From positions 14,312 through 78,311 of the forward strand of contig DATIZX010000064.1 in the NCBI GenBank assembly GCA_035516795.1: 64,000 nucleotides of DNA, in the 5' to 3' direction. Source of the DNA: DATJBF01 sp035516795. Its GTDB lineage: Bacteria > Verrucomicrobiota > Verrucomicrobiia > Palsa-1439. The notes beneath the pieces are model-generated. The model was not told the origin of the DNA. It was given only the letters and a program-made list of their open reading frames with translations, and searched no databases. Below, piece after piece: positions 50,070-57,940 of this stretch. The translations under genes and the position numbers were made by a program. How positions within the stretch are numbered: the first letter of the stretch is position 1; each line of letters starts with the position of its first letter.

Positions 50070-50453
50070 ATGTTCCGTAATGCTCGAAATCAGAAAGAGG
50101 GCTTCACGCTAGTTGAAATCATGATTGTGGTTGCCATCATCGGGCTGCTCGCTGCCCTCGCGATCCCGGGATTCGTCAAAGCTCGCAAACAAGCTCAAGG
50201 CCGCCGAATTCTCAATGACGCGCGTCAGATGGACGCCGCCATTGACCAGTGGGCGCTTGAAACCGGCCAGGTTGACGGAAACGCCATCATTACGACCAGC
50301 GCCGCCACGTACCTGAAGGGAGCATGGCAAAATACCGACTTGCTCGGTGCCAGCTATGACTTCACCAGCGGCGTCGGCACAAGCCAGGTTAAGATCGCGG
50401 CCTCAACGAAGACCGCTCTGTCTGGCGTAGGTATTGATTGGGGTTCGTACTGA
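50070..50453 (+). CDS. Type IV pilin / GspG-like prepilin
   Basis: 127 residues. Class III leader with cleavage after Gly in KEGFTLVEIMIVVAIIGLLA: the Phe+1, Glu+5 and hydrophobic helix are canonical. The short C-terminal domain (GQVDGNAIITTSAATYLKGA) is like the small GspG-type pseudopilins of Verrucomicrobia. Orphan gene, without secretion ATPases nearby. Good AGAGGTGA ribosome site. May be under control of the adjacent two-component system. Confidence 0.92.
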   Translation: MFRNARNQKEGFTLVEIMIVVAIIGLLAALAIPGFVKARKQAQGRRILNDARQMDAAIDQWALETGQVDGNAIITTSAATYLKGAWQNTDLLGASYDFTSGVGTSQVKIAASTKTALSGVGIDWGSY

Positions 50454-50475
50454 CCAAACCGCCGGGCAACGGGTC

Positions 50476-51444
50476 CTAACGACTCGCTTCGCTGCGACTT
50501 GGCGCGTTATTGCGGTCGGTTGACGCAATTCGCGCCAATGTCGCGTCGAGCGTCGCGCAATCGCTGACGGAAAGGATCTCGAGGTCCTTGTCGATCCGTT
50601 TCATCAGGCCGCTCAGTACGTTGCCGGGTCCGAGTTCGATAAACCGCGTGAACCCCTGCGTCACCAGCCATTGCATCGATTCGCTCCATCGCACTGAAGA
50701 CGTCACCTGACGAATGAGAAGTTCTTTGATCTCGCCGACGCTTGCGGCTGGGCGCGCCGTAACGTTGGAGACCACTGGCACTTTGGGTTCACGTATCGCC
50801 AAATCCCCAAGTGCGGCGGCAACTTTGACCTTGGCGCTTTCCATCAACCGCGAATGGTAGGCGCCCGCGACAACCAGCGGAATGGCACGCTTTGCACCGC
50901 GCGCTTTGGCTAATTCCACCGCCTTGGCAATCTTGTCCCGGTCTCCCGAGATCACAATCTGGCCGGGAGAATTGATATTGGCAACGTCCACCTCGGTCTC
51001 GCGACAGACCTCTGCCAAAATGGATTCGTCAAGCCCCAGAATGGAGGCCATACCGCCTCGAGTCGAATCGCAAGCTTCTTGCATGAAACGCCCGCGCGCC
51101 TGCACCATCCGCAATCCGTCGTCAAAGCCAACAGCGTCCGCGGCGGTCAACGCGGTAAACTCACCCAAAGACAAACCAGCCGTCGCCTCAAATTTCAGCA
51201 TTGGAATGCGCTCACGCAATACCGCCCAGCACACGAGGCTCGTCACAAAAATGCCCGGCTGCGCGTTATCGGTTTTTGTGAGGACGTCCGGCGGACCTTC
51301 AAAGCAAATCTTCTGCAGGTCAAACCCCAGCACCTTGTTGGCATCCGCAAAGAGTCGGCGGGCAACTTCGTACTTCTCGCAAAGATCTCGTCCCATGCCG
51401 ACAGTCTGACTACCCTGCCCGGCAAAAAGGAGAGCGGTCTTCAT
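50476..51444 (-). CDS. fabD: Malonyl-CoA:ACP transacylase
   Basis: 322 residues from ATG 51444. Transfers malonyl from CoA to ACP. GQGSQTVGMGRDL at the start, the nucleophile Ser in AGLSLGEFTALTAADAVGF, the Arg in VQARGRFMQEA and the catalytic His in VAGAYHSRLMESA. It lies nine bases after cysK on the same strand and ahead of the fab cluster, from which it is separated by three plus-strand genes. Confidence 0.96.
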   Translation of the reverse strand: MKTALLFAGQGSQTVGMGRDLCEKYEVARRLFADANKVLGFDLQKICFEGPPDVLTKTDNAQPGIFVTSLVCWAVLRERIPMLKFEATAGLSLGEFTALTAADAVGFDDGLRMVQARGRFMQEACDSTRGGMASILGLDESILAEVCRETEVDVANINSPGQIVISGDRDKIAKAVELAKARGAKRAIPLVVAGAYHSRLMESAKVKVAAALGDLAIREPKVPVVSNVTARPAASVGEIKELLIRQVTSSVRWSESMQWLVTQGFTRFIELGPGNVLSGLMKRIDKDLEILSVSDCATLDATLARIASTDRNNAPSRSEASR

Positions 51445-51453
51445 CACCAAGAC

Positions 51454-52407
51454 TTACGGATTCTTGCTGACTTCTGCGCGGGCTTCTGCCGCCAACGGAG
51501 TGCTCAGGTAGCGTTCACCCGTGGAGGGGGCGATGGTGATGATGAGTTTCCCTTTATTCTCGGGACGTCGAGCGTATTGGATTGCCGCCCAAACGTTTGC
51601 GCCTGAAGAAATTCCGGCAAGGATGCCTTCTTCCTTCGCAAGGCGTCGCGCCATGACAAAGGCATCTTCATTGCCGACCTTGATAACGTCATCGAGGATG
51701 GCGGTATTGAGGTTCTTGGGAATGAAGCCGGCGCCAATACCCTGAATTTTGTGCGGTCCCGGTTTTCCTCCGCTGATCACGGGCGAATCCACTGGCTCGA
51801 CAGCTACGACTTTAAAGCCGGGCTTTTTGGCTTTGAGAACCTCGCCGACACCGGTGATCGTGCCGCCCGTGCCCACGCCAGCAACGATGGCATCCGCGCG
51901 CCCATTCGTGTCTTCCCAAATCTCCACGGCCGTCGTGCGGCGGTGAATCTCCGGATTCGCCGGGTTATTGAACTGCTGGGGCATGAACGCGTTCTTGTTT
52001 TCCTTGAGTAGTTGTTCGGCCTTGCGAATCGCTCCCGGCATGCCTTCCGCGCCCGGCGTAAGGATCAATTCCGCCCCGAGCATTCGCAGCAACACCCGGC
52101 GCTCGGCGCTCATCGTATCGGGCATTGTCAAAATGAGTCGGTACCGCTTGGCGGCACAGACAAAGGCGAGGGCGATGCCTGTATTGCCGGATGTGGGTTC
52201 GACAATTAAGGAGCCCTTGTCAATTTCCCCCTCGCGCTCCGCCGCTTCAATCATGGCCACGCCAATCCGGTCTTTGACCGAACTGGCGGGGTTGAAGAAC
52301 TCACATTTGACCGCAATCGTGGCGTCGAGGCCTGCAGTGATGTGGTTCAGTCGAACCAGCGGGGTTCGTCCAATCGTCTTGGTGATGTCGCTAAAAGTTG
52401 TCCCCAT
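51454..52407 (-). CDS. cysK: Cysteine synthase (O-acetylserine sulfhydrylase)
   Basis: 317 residues. PLP enzyme making cysteine from O-acetylserine and sulfide. PLP-lysine in FFNPASSVKDRIGVAMIEAA, the substrate loop EPTSGNTGIALAFV, and the glycine-rich phosphate loop VAGVGTGGTITGVGEVLK. No riboswitch was recognised ahead of it, although a long hairpin lies 140 bases upstream. Confidence 0.95.
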   Translation of the reverse strand: MGTTFSDITKTIGRTPLVRLNHITAGLDATIAVKCEFFNPASSVKDRIGVAMIEAAEREGEIDKGSLIVEPTSGNTGIALAFVCAAKRYRLILTMPDTMSAERRVLLRMLGAELILTPGAEGMPGAIRKAEQLLKENKNAFMPQQFNNPANPEIHRRTTAVEIWEDTNGRADAIVAGVGTGGTITGVGEVLKAKKPGFKVVAVEPVDSPVISGGKPGPHKIQGIGAGFIPKNLNTAILDDVIKVGNEDAFVMARRLAKEEGILAGISSGANVWAAIQYARRPENKGKLIITIAPSTGERYLSTPLAAEARAEVSKNP

Positions 52408-52547
52408 GCTCGCCTCGCAAAAGACAATTCGATATTGAGAATCGCCAACCTTGCACTAATCTCCTTGAGGTTTTAGATAAATGATAAGACAAACGCAAGC
52501 CTGAAAGCTGGTCTCGAATCATGTCGAACCGAAAGGATATAAAAACG

Positions 52548-52619
52548 AGATTCAGGAGTTGCACGCCAAGGAGGTGGGGGTGGGGAACCCCTCTGAAGAA
52601 CGTGCAAACTCCTGAATCT
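52548..52619. ncRNA. Candidate structured RNA or regulatory hairpin
   Basis: AGATTCAGGAGT(T)GCACG at 52548 pairs with CGTGCAAACTCCTGAATCT ending at 52619, 18 pairs with one bulge. The loop is about 34 bases and holds a purine-rich run (GGAGGTGGGGGTGGGGA) opposite CCCCTC. It could be a small RNA, a cis-acting element of either divergent gene, or a small inverted-repeat element. Strand and function are undecided. Confidence 0.4.
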
Positions 52620-52667
52620 ACAAATTCTTAGTTACGCCGAAAGAGTATAAGTCTACTAGTAGGGATT

Positions 52668-52687
52668 GCAACTAGAATTTTAGTTGC
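52668..52687 (+). promoter_or_regulatory. Operator-like dyad upstream of 52700 gene
   Basis: GCAACTA-GAATTT-TAGTTGC is a perfect 7-bp inverted repeat 12 bases ahead of the ATG at 52700. AT-rich symmetric sites in this position often bind a repressor. No regulator gene is adjacent. Confidence 0.4.
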
Positions 52688-52699
52688 TATGACTCACCT

Positions 52700-53146
52700 A
52701 TGAGCACGATCACACCGCCCTTCGACCAACATGCTATGGAGCAACTGGTTACCAAGATCAATTCGACCCTGAAATCCTACGCGGATAAGGACTGGAACTT
52801 CAGCCGTATCCTGCTTTCGATGAAACGATTAGAGAGCCTAGACACTCCCTATTTCCTCTGGCCGGAAATCTTGGACCTGGTTACCAAGCAAGGGCAAAGC
52901 GATCTGAAAACCCTGTCGGACGAAGTAAAATGGGGGGAACGTCATTCCTCCGAACTCGGCATATTGGAGATAGTTAGTCTCAGGATCAACAAAGCCTTGC
53001 TGGAAACGACCAGCGACGAGTTCTGGCAAAACAAACGTCCCGTACTACGTTTGGCAAAGAAGGATCTACTTCGCGCACAGGGGATTACATCTGTGCTTTG
53101 GTATGAAGTCCGGGAAGTGCGCGGCGAAGATTTTGATAACCGTTAG
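52700..53146 (+). CDS. Hypothetical protein
   Basis: 148 residues, soluble and mainly helical (VTKINSTLKSYADKDWNFSR; FLWPEILDLVTKQGQSDLK). No family recognised. It stands alone between cysK and thiS, on the opposite strand from both, and has a dyad just upstream. No clear SD. Composition supports a real gene. Confidence 0.6.
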   Translation: MSTITPPFDQHAMEQLVTKINSTLKSYADKDWNFSRILLSMKRLESLDTPYFLWPEILDLVTKQGQSDLKTLSDEVKWGERHSSELGILEIVSLRINKALLETTSDEFWQNKRPVLRLAKKDLLRAQGITSVLWYEVREVRGEDFDNR

Positions 53147-53157
53147 GCTCAACTCGT

Positions 53158-53373
53158 TTAGCCGCCCGCTACCGGCACAATGATTTCCAATCGATCCCCA
53201 TCACTGAGCATGACGTTGCCCAATTCCGCGCGGCTCAGTACATCACCATTGCGCTCTACCACCACCTGAGTCGTCTTCCAACCATAACTTGCCAAAAAAT
53301 CAGCTACCGAGCACGGAAGATCCACCTCTTGTCGCAGTCCGTTCGCCCTGATGGAAGCCCGTTCAGACTTCAT
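53158..53373 (-). CDS. thiS: Thiamine sulfur-carrier protein ThiS
   Basis: 71 residues from ATG 53373. Ubiquitin-like fold with the obligatory C-terminal Gly-Gly (IIVPVAGG). ThiS is adenylated by ThiF and carries thiocarboxylate sulfur to ThiG for thiazole synthesis. Last gene of the thiGHS operon, overlapping thiH by 11 bases. Confidence 0.94.
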   Translation of the reverse strand: MKSERASIRANGLRQEVDLPCSVADFLASYGWKTTQVVVERNGDVLSRAELGNVMLSDGDRLEIIVPVAGG

Positions 53374-54556
53374 TGAGGGCTCCTTCCCAATCCTTCCAAA
53401 CCGGCTCGTATCCCATCTGATCGAGCCGCTTCGCCACCTCCGCAGGCGAACGATTGTCGGCGATCTCAAATTGCACCGTTGCGTGTTCGCCTTCCGATTC
53501 GATTACGGACAACGGCGCCTTGACGGGGCGCCCGCTCTTGGTAACGTGCAATTCGTCCTTTCCCTGCCCTGTATAACCGCCCGGTTCCGTGTGACTCCCG
53601 GCGCTCATCAACGTGATGCCCAGAGGCACCAAGTTGTCGCGCAGCTTGGGTGATTCACGCGTGCTCAGTACGATCCCCACCTCGGGAAACGCCAGCCGTA
53701 GCGCGCAAACGAATTGCACCAGCTCACGATCGGTCACATTCACCATGGGCTGGAATTCGCCCGCCGCCGGCCGCAATCGCGGGACGCTGATGGTCAATTG
53801 GGATTTCCAACATTTCTTCAACAAATACGTCGTATGCGCCGCCAAGGCGATGGCGTCATTCCGCCACGGGGCCAAACCCAGCAATGCGCCGATTCCCAAA
53901 CGTTTGAACCCCGCTTCATACGCCCGTTCCGCTGTTTCAAGACGCCAATCGAAATCCTTCTTGGGTCCGCTCACATGCATGGCATCGTAAACGCCGCGGT
54001 CGTATGTTTCCTGATAAACAACCAGGCCCTCGGCTCCTCCTTGCACAATCGGGACGTACTGTTCAACTTCCAAAGGTCCGACTTCCAACGAGATGCTGGG
54101 CCAATTCGGATGCAATCGTGTCACGCAATCGCGGAGATAATTTTCCGAGACGAAGTGCGGGTGTTCGCCTGCCACCAGCAGAATGTGACGGAATCCCTGC
54201 TCGCGCAAAAAGTTCGCTTCTGCCCCCACCTGATCGAGTGTCAGAGTCACGCGCAAAATCGGATTATCGCGCGAGAACCCGCAGTACTTGCAGATATTGA
54301 TGCACTCGTTGCTGAGATACAGGGGCGCGAAGAATCGGACCACCCGGCCGAAATGTTGCATCGTCAATCCGCGTGCCTGTTGTGCCATGCCTTCCAGGTA
54401 GCGCGGCTGCGCGGCACTCGGCGAGAGCAGGGCCGCAAAATCGGCTAACGACATGTGACCGGCCGGAGCACGATCGAGGATCGCTTCTACATCCGTGGCC
54501 GTAGCCTTCAGCGAGAAGCTCGTCAGTTCCGCGATCTCGAATTCATCGAGTTTCAT
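53363..54556 (-). CDS. thiH: 2-iminoacetate synthase ThiH (radical SAM)
   Basis: 397 residues from ATG 54556. Cleaves tyrosine to dehydroglycine for thiazole formation. Radical SAM motif in NECINICKYCGFSRDNPI (C-x3-C-x2-C). The domain then carries VAGEHPHFVSENYLRD and the C-terminal RESPKLRDNLVPLGITLMSAG. It overlaps thiG by 14 bases. Presence of ThiH rather than ThiO implies an anaerobic-type route. Confidence 0.95.
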   Translation of the reverse strand: MKLDEFEIAELTSFSLKATATDVEAILDRAPAGHMSLADFAALLSPSAAQPRYLEGMAQQARGLTMQHFGRVVRFFAPLYLSNECINICKYCGFSRDNPILRVTLTLDQVGAEANFLREQGFRHILLVAGEHPHFVSENYLRDCVTRLHPNWPSISLEVGPLEVEQYVPIVQGGAEGLVVYQETYDRGVYDAMHVSGPKKDFDWRLETAERAYEAGFKRLGIGALLGLAPWRNDAIALAAHTTYLLKKCWKSQLTISVPRLRPAAGEFQPMVNVTDRELVQFVCALRLAFPEVGIVLSTRESPKLRDNLVPLGITLMSAGSHTEPGGYTGQGKDELHVTKSGRPVKAPLSVIESEGEHATVQFEIADNRSPAEVAKRLDQMGYEPVWKDWEGALNEV

Positions 54557-55340
54557 CGAGAAATCCCGTAAGCGGACTCGTGGCCTCGGCCTCTTTCCTC
54601 TTCGGAGCCAACCCAATTTCATACGCGGCGCGGCCCGCTTCGACGGCTGCCTTGAATGCGATTGCCATGCGTACCGGGTCGGCAGCAACTGCCACCGCGG
54701 TATTGACCAACACAGCATCCGCTCCCATTTCCATTGCTTCAGCAGCATGTGAGGGGGCACCCAATCCGGCGTCCACGACGACGGGGACGCTGGCCTGCTC
54801 GATGATAATCTCAATACTGCAGCGCGTTTCGATTCCGCGTGCGCTGCCAATTGGCGAACCGAGTGGCATCACCGTCGCGCAGCCGACGTCTTCAAGGCGC
54901 TTCGCCAAGACGGGATCCGCGTGGATGTACGGCAGCACGGTGAACCCTTCTTTGACCAAAACCTCGGCCGCCTTCAGTGTTTCGACGGGGTCTGGTAGGA
55001 GGTAACGTGGATCCGGATGAATCTCCAGTTTCAGCCACGTCGAGCTTGTGGGTTCGCGCCCCAGCCGGGCCAGTCGACAGGCTTCCTCGGCATCGCGTGC
55101 GCCGCTGGTGTTCGGCAGCAACAGATACCGCTTGGTGTCGATAAACGTAAGGATGTTGGCAAACTTGTCGCCTTGACCCGACAGGTCCGCACGTCGCAAG
55201 GCAACCGTCACCAACTCGGCGCCACTGGCTTCCAAGGCCGCCGCCATGGTCGCGCCGGAGGCAAACTTTCCTGTACCCATGATGAGACGGGAACTGAAAT
55301 CACGCCCAGCGATCCGCAGTCTCTGCGGTTTATCAGTCAT
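54543..55340 (-). CDS. thiG: Thiazole synthase ThiG
   Basis: 265 residues. Condenses deoxyxylulose phosphate, dehydroglycine and ThiS-borne sulfur. The barrel shows RLIMGTGKFASGATMAAALE, LPNTSGARDAEEA and the phosphate loop VVDAGLGAPSHAAEAMEMGA. First gene of thiGHS; overlaps the upstream lipoprotein gene by eight bases, so the operon may begin further up. No TPP riboswitch was found ahead of it. Confidence 0.95.
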   Translation of the reverse strand: MTDKPQRLRIAGRDFSSRLIMGTGKFASGATMAAALEASGAELVTVALRRADLSGQGDKFANILTFIDTKRYLLLPNTSGARDAEEACRLARLGREPTSSTWLKLEIHPDPRYLLPDPVETLKAAEVLVKEGFTVLPYIHADPVLAKRLEDVGCATVMPLGSPIGSARGIETRCSIEIIIEQASVPVVVDAGLGAPSHAAEAMEMGADAVLVNTAVAVAADPVRMAIAFKAAVEAGRAAYEIGLAPKRKEAEATSPLTGFLDETR

Positions 55341-56028
55341 TCCCGTAATGCAGCTCCTGATTCAGCGGGTACTTACCAGGTACGCGAGCCACCATCCACG
55401 AACCATTCCGCATCAAGTAACCGTGATTGCCCATGGCCCACTCGGCGCGGTCGATACGCTTCCACTCAGCCACCTTCTTCTCGTGCAGCTCCCGCTTCAC
55501 GAGGTTAATCTGCTCCTTGAGCCCCTTCAAATCGTGCATTTTTGCCTCCAAAGCGGCGTTCGCGTCCGTCAACTTCACGTATTCCTCACGCATCGCCTGC
55601 AAGTGCGCCACGGTTGTGGCGTGCGTTTTCTCCAAGTCTGCCAACTCCTTGCTGACCTCTTCGATTCGACTGGTCAGCGCTTGCTTCTCCTGCTCGAGGG
55701 CGCTCACCTTGGTCTGTTGCTGCGCGTATTTTTCCTGGAACTCGCGCTGGGCGTTTTCCAACTGCGATTGCAGGGATAAGATCTGTTTCTCCGAGTCAGC
55801 TTTCTCCCCACTCAACGTTAAAATCGTCTGCTGCAACTCGCTCACCTTCTGCTGCATTTGGGTTTTCACCTGTGCCGCTTCCGCATGCGCCGTGGCAAGT
55901 TCGTTGGTGGCCTCGGTCAATTGCTGCTGCGTCATCTCCAGCTTTTTCTCGGTTTCGCGTCCACAACCGGAAAGCATAACACCTGCGGCAAAAAGGGCGG
56001 CCGTCGCCCCCATCATTCTGCGCTTCAT
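55333..56028 (-). CDS. Coiled-coil lipoprotein
   Basis: 231 residues. Lipoprotein signal with lipobox LSGC (AGVMLSGCGRETEKK). Residues 30-180 are an unbroken heptad coiled coil rich in Gln, Glu and Lys (LTEATNELATAHAEAAQVKT). A short C-terminal globular part reads YLMRNGSWMVARVPGKYPLN. Possibly an envelope spacer or tether of the Lpp/SMC-like kind; no family assigned. Overlaps thiG and lies three bases after larE, suggesting one transcript. Confidence 0.8.
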   Translation of the reverse strand: MKRRMMGATAALFAAGVMLSGCGRETEKKLEMTQQQLTEATNELATAHAEAAQVKTQMQQKVSELQQTILTLSGEKADSEKQILSLQSQLENAQREFQEKYAQQQTKVSALEQEKQALTSRIEEVSKELADLEKTHATTVAHLQAMREEYVKLTDANAALEAKMHDLKGLKEQINLVKRELHEKKVAEWKRIDRAEWAMGNHGYLMRNGSWMVARVPGKYPLNQELHYGND

Positions 56029-56031
56029 TGC

Positions 56032-56907
56032 TCAGTTCTCCTTCGCTTTCATCAACACTTCGTTCGTGCTGCCGCGCCGGTATCCCTGCAAATCCAACGT
56101 CACATAGGCGTAGCCAATTCTCTTCAACGACTGCGTCACCGCCTCACGGGTTCCCTGATGAAGTAATCTCTCCACTTCATCAACCCCGACTTCTATCCGC
56201 GCCAAAAACAGTTTCGTACTTCGACTTCCTCCATTCGAATTTCGAGCTTCGAATTTCGAGTTTTCCATCATGTGGTGTCTCACCCGCACATCATAAAACC
56301 CCGCGTCACGCAACACGTTTTCCGCCGCTTCAATCATCCGCAATGCTTCTTCCGTAACCGGCTCACCGTACGGAATCCTCGAGGACAAGCACGCCATCTG
56401 CGGTTTGTCCGCGGTCGGTAATCCCAACTCCTGCGAAAGCTCGCGAATCTCGTGCTTCGTCAGTCCCACTTCCTTCAACGGCGCGCGGACCTGATATTCC
56501 TTGGCCGCAACTGCGCCCGGTCGGTAATCGCCCACATCGCTCGCGTTCTCTCCATAAACAATGGTCTGCCAACCTTCAGTCTTCGCGATCTTCGTCAATT
56601 CATCAAACAACTCGCTCTTGCAGAAGTAGCAACGGTTCGATGGATTGGCGGTGTAATTCGCGTCGGCCATCTCCTGCGTCTCGATCACGCGCACCGGAAA
56701 CCCGAACTGCTCCGCAATCACCAACGCCTCACTCAACTCGCGCCGTGGGAGACTCGGCGAATCCGCAATCACTGATAACACGTTGTCGCCGAGTGCATCG
56801 TGTGCAACCTTCGCCAGAAACACGCTGTCCACGCCGCCGGAATACGCGACCAGTGTCCGACCGCATGTGCGCAACAGAGTTGTGAGTTGATCGAGTTTCC
56901 CGAGCAC
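56032..56907 (-). CDS. larE: LarE-type ATP-dependent sulfur-transfer enzyme
   Basis: About 291 residues from GTG 56907; a TTG at 56943 extends the frame but falls in a repeat. PP-loop motif LVAYSGGVDSVFLAKVA, NRCYFCKSELFDEL and the cysteine in ADKPQMACLSSRIPYGEP. LarE supplies sulfur for the nickel-pincer cofactor of lactate racemase-like enzymes; larB and larC are not in the window, so the role could differ. The segment ENSKFEARNSNGGSRSTK between VRVRHH and LARIEV is an in-frame dispersed-repeat insertion absent from normal LarE. Confidence 0.9.
   Translation of the reverse strand: MLGKLDQLTTLLRTCGRTLVAYSGGVDSVFLAKVAHDALGDNVLSVIADSPSLPRRELSEALVIAEQFGFPVRVIETQEMADANYTANPSNRCYFCKSELFDELTKIAKTEGWQTIVYGENASDVGDYRPGAVAAKEYQVRAPLKEVGLTKHEIRELSQELGLPTADKPQMACLSSRIPYGEPVTEEALRMIEAAENVLRDAGFYDVRVRHHMMENSKFEARNSNGGSRSTKLFLARIEVGVDEVERLLHQGTREAVTQSLKRIGYAYVTLDLQGYRRGSTNEVLMKAKEN
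56233..56260 (-). repeat. In-frame repeat in larE (TTCGAATTTCGAG units)
   Basis: The plus strand carries ATTCGAATTTCGAGCTTCGA-type direct units, read on the minus strand as codons for SKFEARNS. It sits exactly where the family has a short loop, adding about 18 residues. Confidence 0.65.
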
Positions 56908-56920
56908 AACCAGAATTCTA

Positions 56921-56955
56921 TCGCCGAACGGAAGGGGTGTCAAAGCGGAAGGGCG
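56921..56955. repeat. 35-bp direct repeat, copy A
   Basis: Begins TCGCCGAACG and contains GGGGTGTCAAAGCGG. It matches 57476-57510 at 31 of 35 positions in the same orientation. The two copies bracket the toxin-antitoxin pair. Copy A includes the possible TTG start of larE. Confidence 0.7.
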
Positions 56956-56966
56956 ACCACAGTAAC

Positions 56967-57263
56967 TTACGCGAGACGTGCCGGATCAAGCAATTTGGCG
57001 CCATGGTGAATGGTCAACAATTCCATCATGTCTTTACGGAGCCGGTACACAATCCGGTAATTGCCAAGAATAATCTCGCGAACGTTTGGGTCGTTCTTTT
57101 CAGGAACAACCCGTCCCGACTCTGGAAACTTCTCCAACCGCTCAACAGCAGCAAACACGTCGATGGCAAACAAGCTGGCGTAGTGAGGAGAGTCCTGCGC
57201 GATGAAGTCTGTAATCGCTTCTAGATCGTCGGCCGCCTGAAGCGTCCACCTTACTTCAGCCAC
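56967..57263 (-). CDS. RelE/ParE-family toxin
   Basis: 98 residues. ParE/RelE fold motifs: VRWTLQAADDLEAITDFIA, FPESGRVVPEKNDPNVREII and YRIVYRLRKDMMELLTIHHG. Family toxins either cut ribosome-bound mRNA or poison gyrase; ParE-like is more likely from the RxxxxxxYRIxY pattern. It overlaps the antitoxin gene by 13 bases, antitoxin first. Confidence 0.9.
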   Translation of the reverse strand: MAEVRWTLQAADDLEAITDFIAQDSPHYASLFAIDVFAAVERLEKFPESGRVVPEKNDPNVREIILGNYRIVYRLRKDMMELLTIHHGAKLLDPARLA

Positions 57264-57433
57264 TTGGCCATCTTCTCCTTCACCTGAGTGTGAGGAACGG
57301 TCTGACCAGCATCCGCCTGCTGTAGCCCGCGATCGATCTTCGCCAGAAACAGTAAGCGCTGCATGGCGTCTTCAAAAGTCGCGTCATCCGGCAAACCTCG
57401 GACCGCTTCGAGGACCTTTTGCTTGGTTGTCAC
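57251..57433 (-). CDS. Antitoxin partner of the RelE/ParE toxin
   Basis: 60 residues from GTG 57433; the frame extends to 57469. LEAVRGLPDDATFEDAMQRL is typical of the short antitoxins found ahead of ParE-like toxins, with a charged C-terminus that would wrap the toxin. No separate DNA-binding fold is obvious. Confidence 0.8.
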   Translation of the reverse strand: MTTKQKVLEAVRGLPDDATFEDAMQRLLFLAKIDRGLQQADAGQTVPHTQVKEKMAKWLK

Positions 57434-57475
57434 AGGCTGCAGATTACCACGTCTTGAACCCACCCGCAATCACCT

Positions 57476-57510
57476 TCGCCGAACGCAGGGGGTGTCAAAG
57501 CGGGAGGGTG
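57476..57510. repeat. 35-bp direct repeat, copy B
   Basis: Matches copy A at 56921-56955 (31 of 35). Together they frame about 520 bases holding only the toxin and antitoxin. Confidence 0.7.
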
Positions 57511-57564
57511 TATCCCAACGAAGTGCTCCGACCGTTTTGGGGTTGCGTCAAGGCTGCCGTCGAA

Positions 57565-57813
57565 TTAGGCTTCGTTTCCATAAGCAATAGCCTTCGCTCT
57601 TGCGCCACCGATGTTCTCAACAACGACCTTGTGTGTACTTCTGTTCACTCTCTCCAATCGAATATCGATGTCGGATTTCGGAATTTTACTGAGTAACGGA
57701 GACAACAGACCGAGGAAGAAAGTTACAGCCGCAATTTGCTGCAAATCTAACAAATATAGGGAAACGGATAGAATGATAAAAGCGACCAAAACCAAGTATG
57801 AAAGCGGGGACAT
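57565..57813 (-). CDS. Small membrane protein of unknown function
   Basis: 82 residues with two hydrophobic spans (LSYLVLVAFIILSVSLYLL and IAAVTFFLGLLSPLLS) and a soluble tail (DIDIRLERVNRSTHKVVVEN). No family recognised. It lies behind the HNH gene, close to the toxin-antitoxin repeat. Confidence 0.55.
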   Translation of the reverse strand: MSPLSYLVLVAFIILSVSLYLLDLQQIAAVTFFLGLLSPLLSKIPKSDIDIRLERVNRSTHKVVVENIGGARAKAIAYGNEA

Positions 57814-57940
57814 TGCTCAGAGAGGGGACGGAAGGCCCAGCTTATCTTTGTCGTTTCCGATTCCGGGAAGCCTAGCCGCTGTACTAGCGATTGTGCAGGG
57901 GGCCGCGATTTGAAACGTGGCAAACATTCGCGGCACCACT

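Larger units (their letters stand above)
52408..52699. other. Divergent intergenic region with two dyads, no gene seen
   Basis: About 290 bases between the divergent starts of cysK and a small plus-strand gene. It contains the 72-base hairpin at 52548-52619 and the operator-like dyad at 52668-52687. No open frame or known riboswitch was recognised. Confidence 0.55.

Noticed and set aside
52408..52547. S-box or T-box riboswitch ahead of cysK
   Set aside because: No kink-turn, GNTG or T-box sequence recognised; only a plain hairpin further upstream.
54557..54850. N-terminal extension of ThiH
   Set aside because: The frame runs through thiG coding sequence; ThiH similarity starts at ATG 54556.
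55341..56031. TPP riboswitch upstream of thiG
   Set aside because: The region upstream of thiG is coding for a lipoprotein, and the conserved CUGAGA thi-box pattern was not seen.
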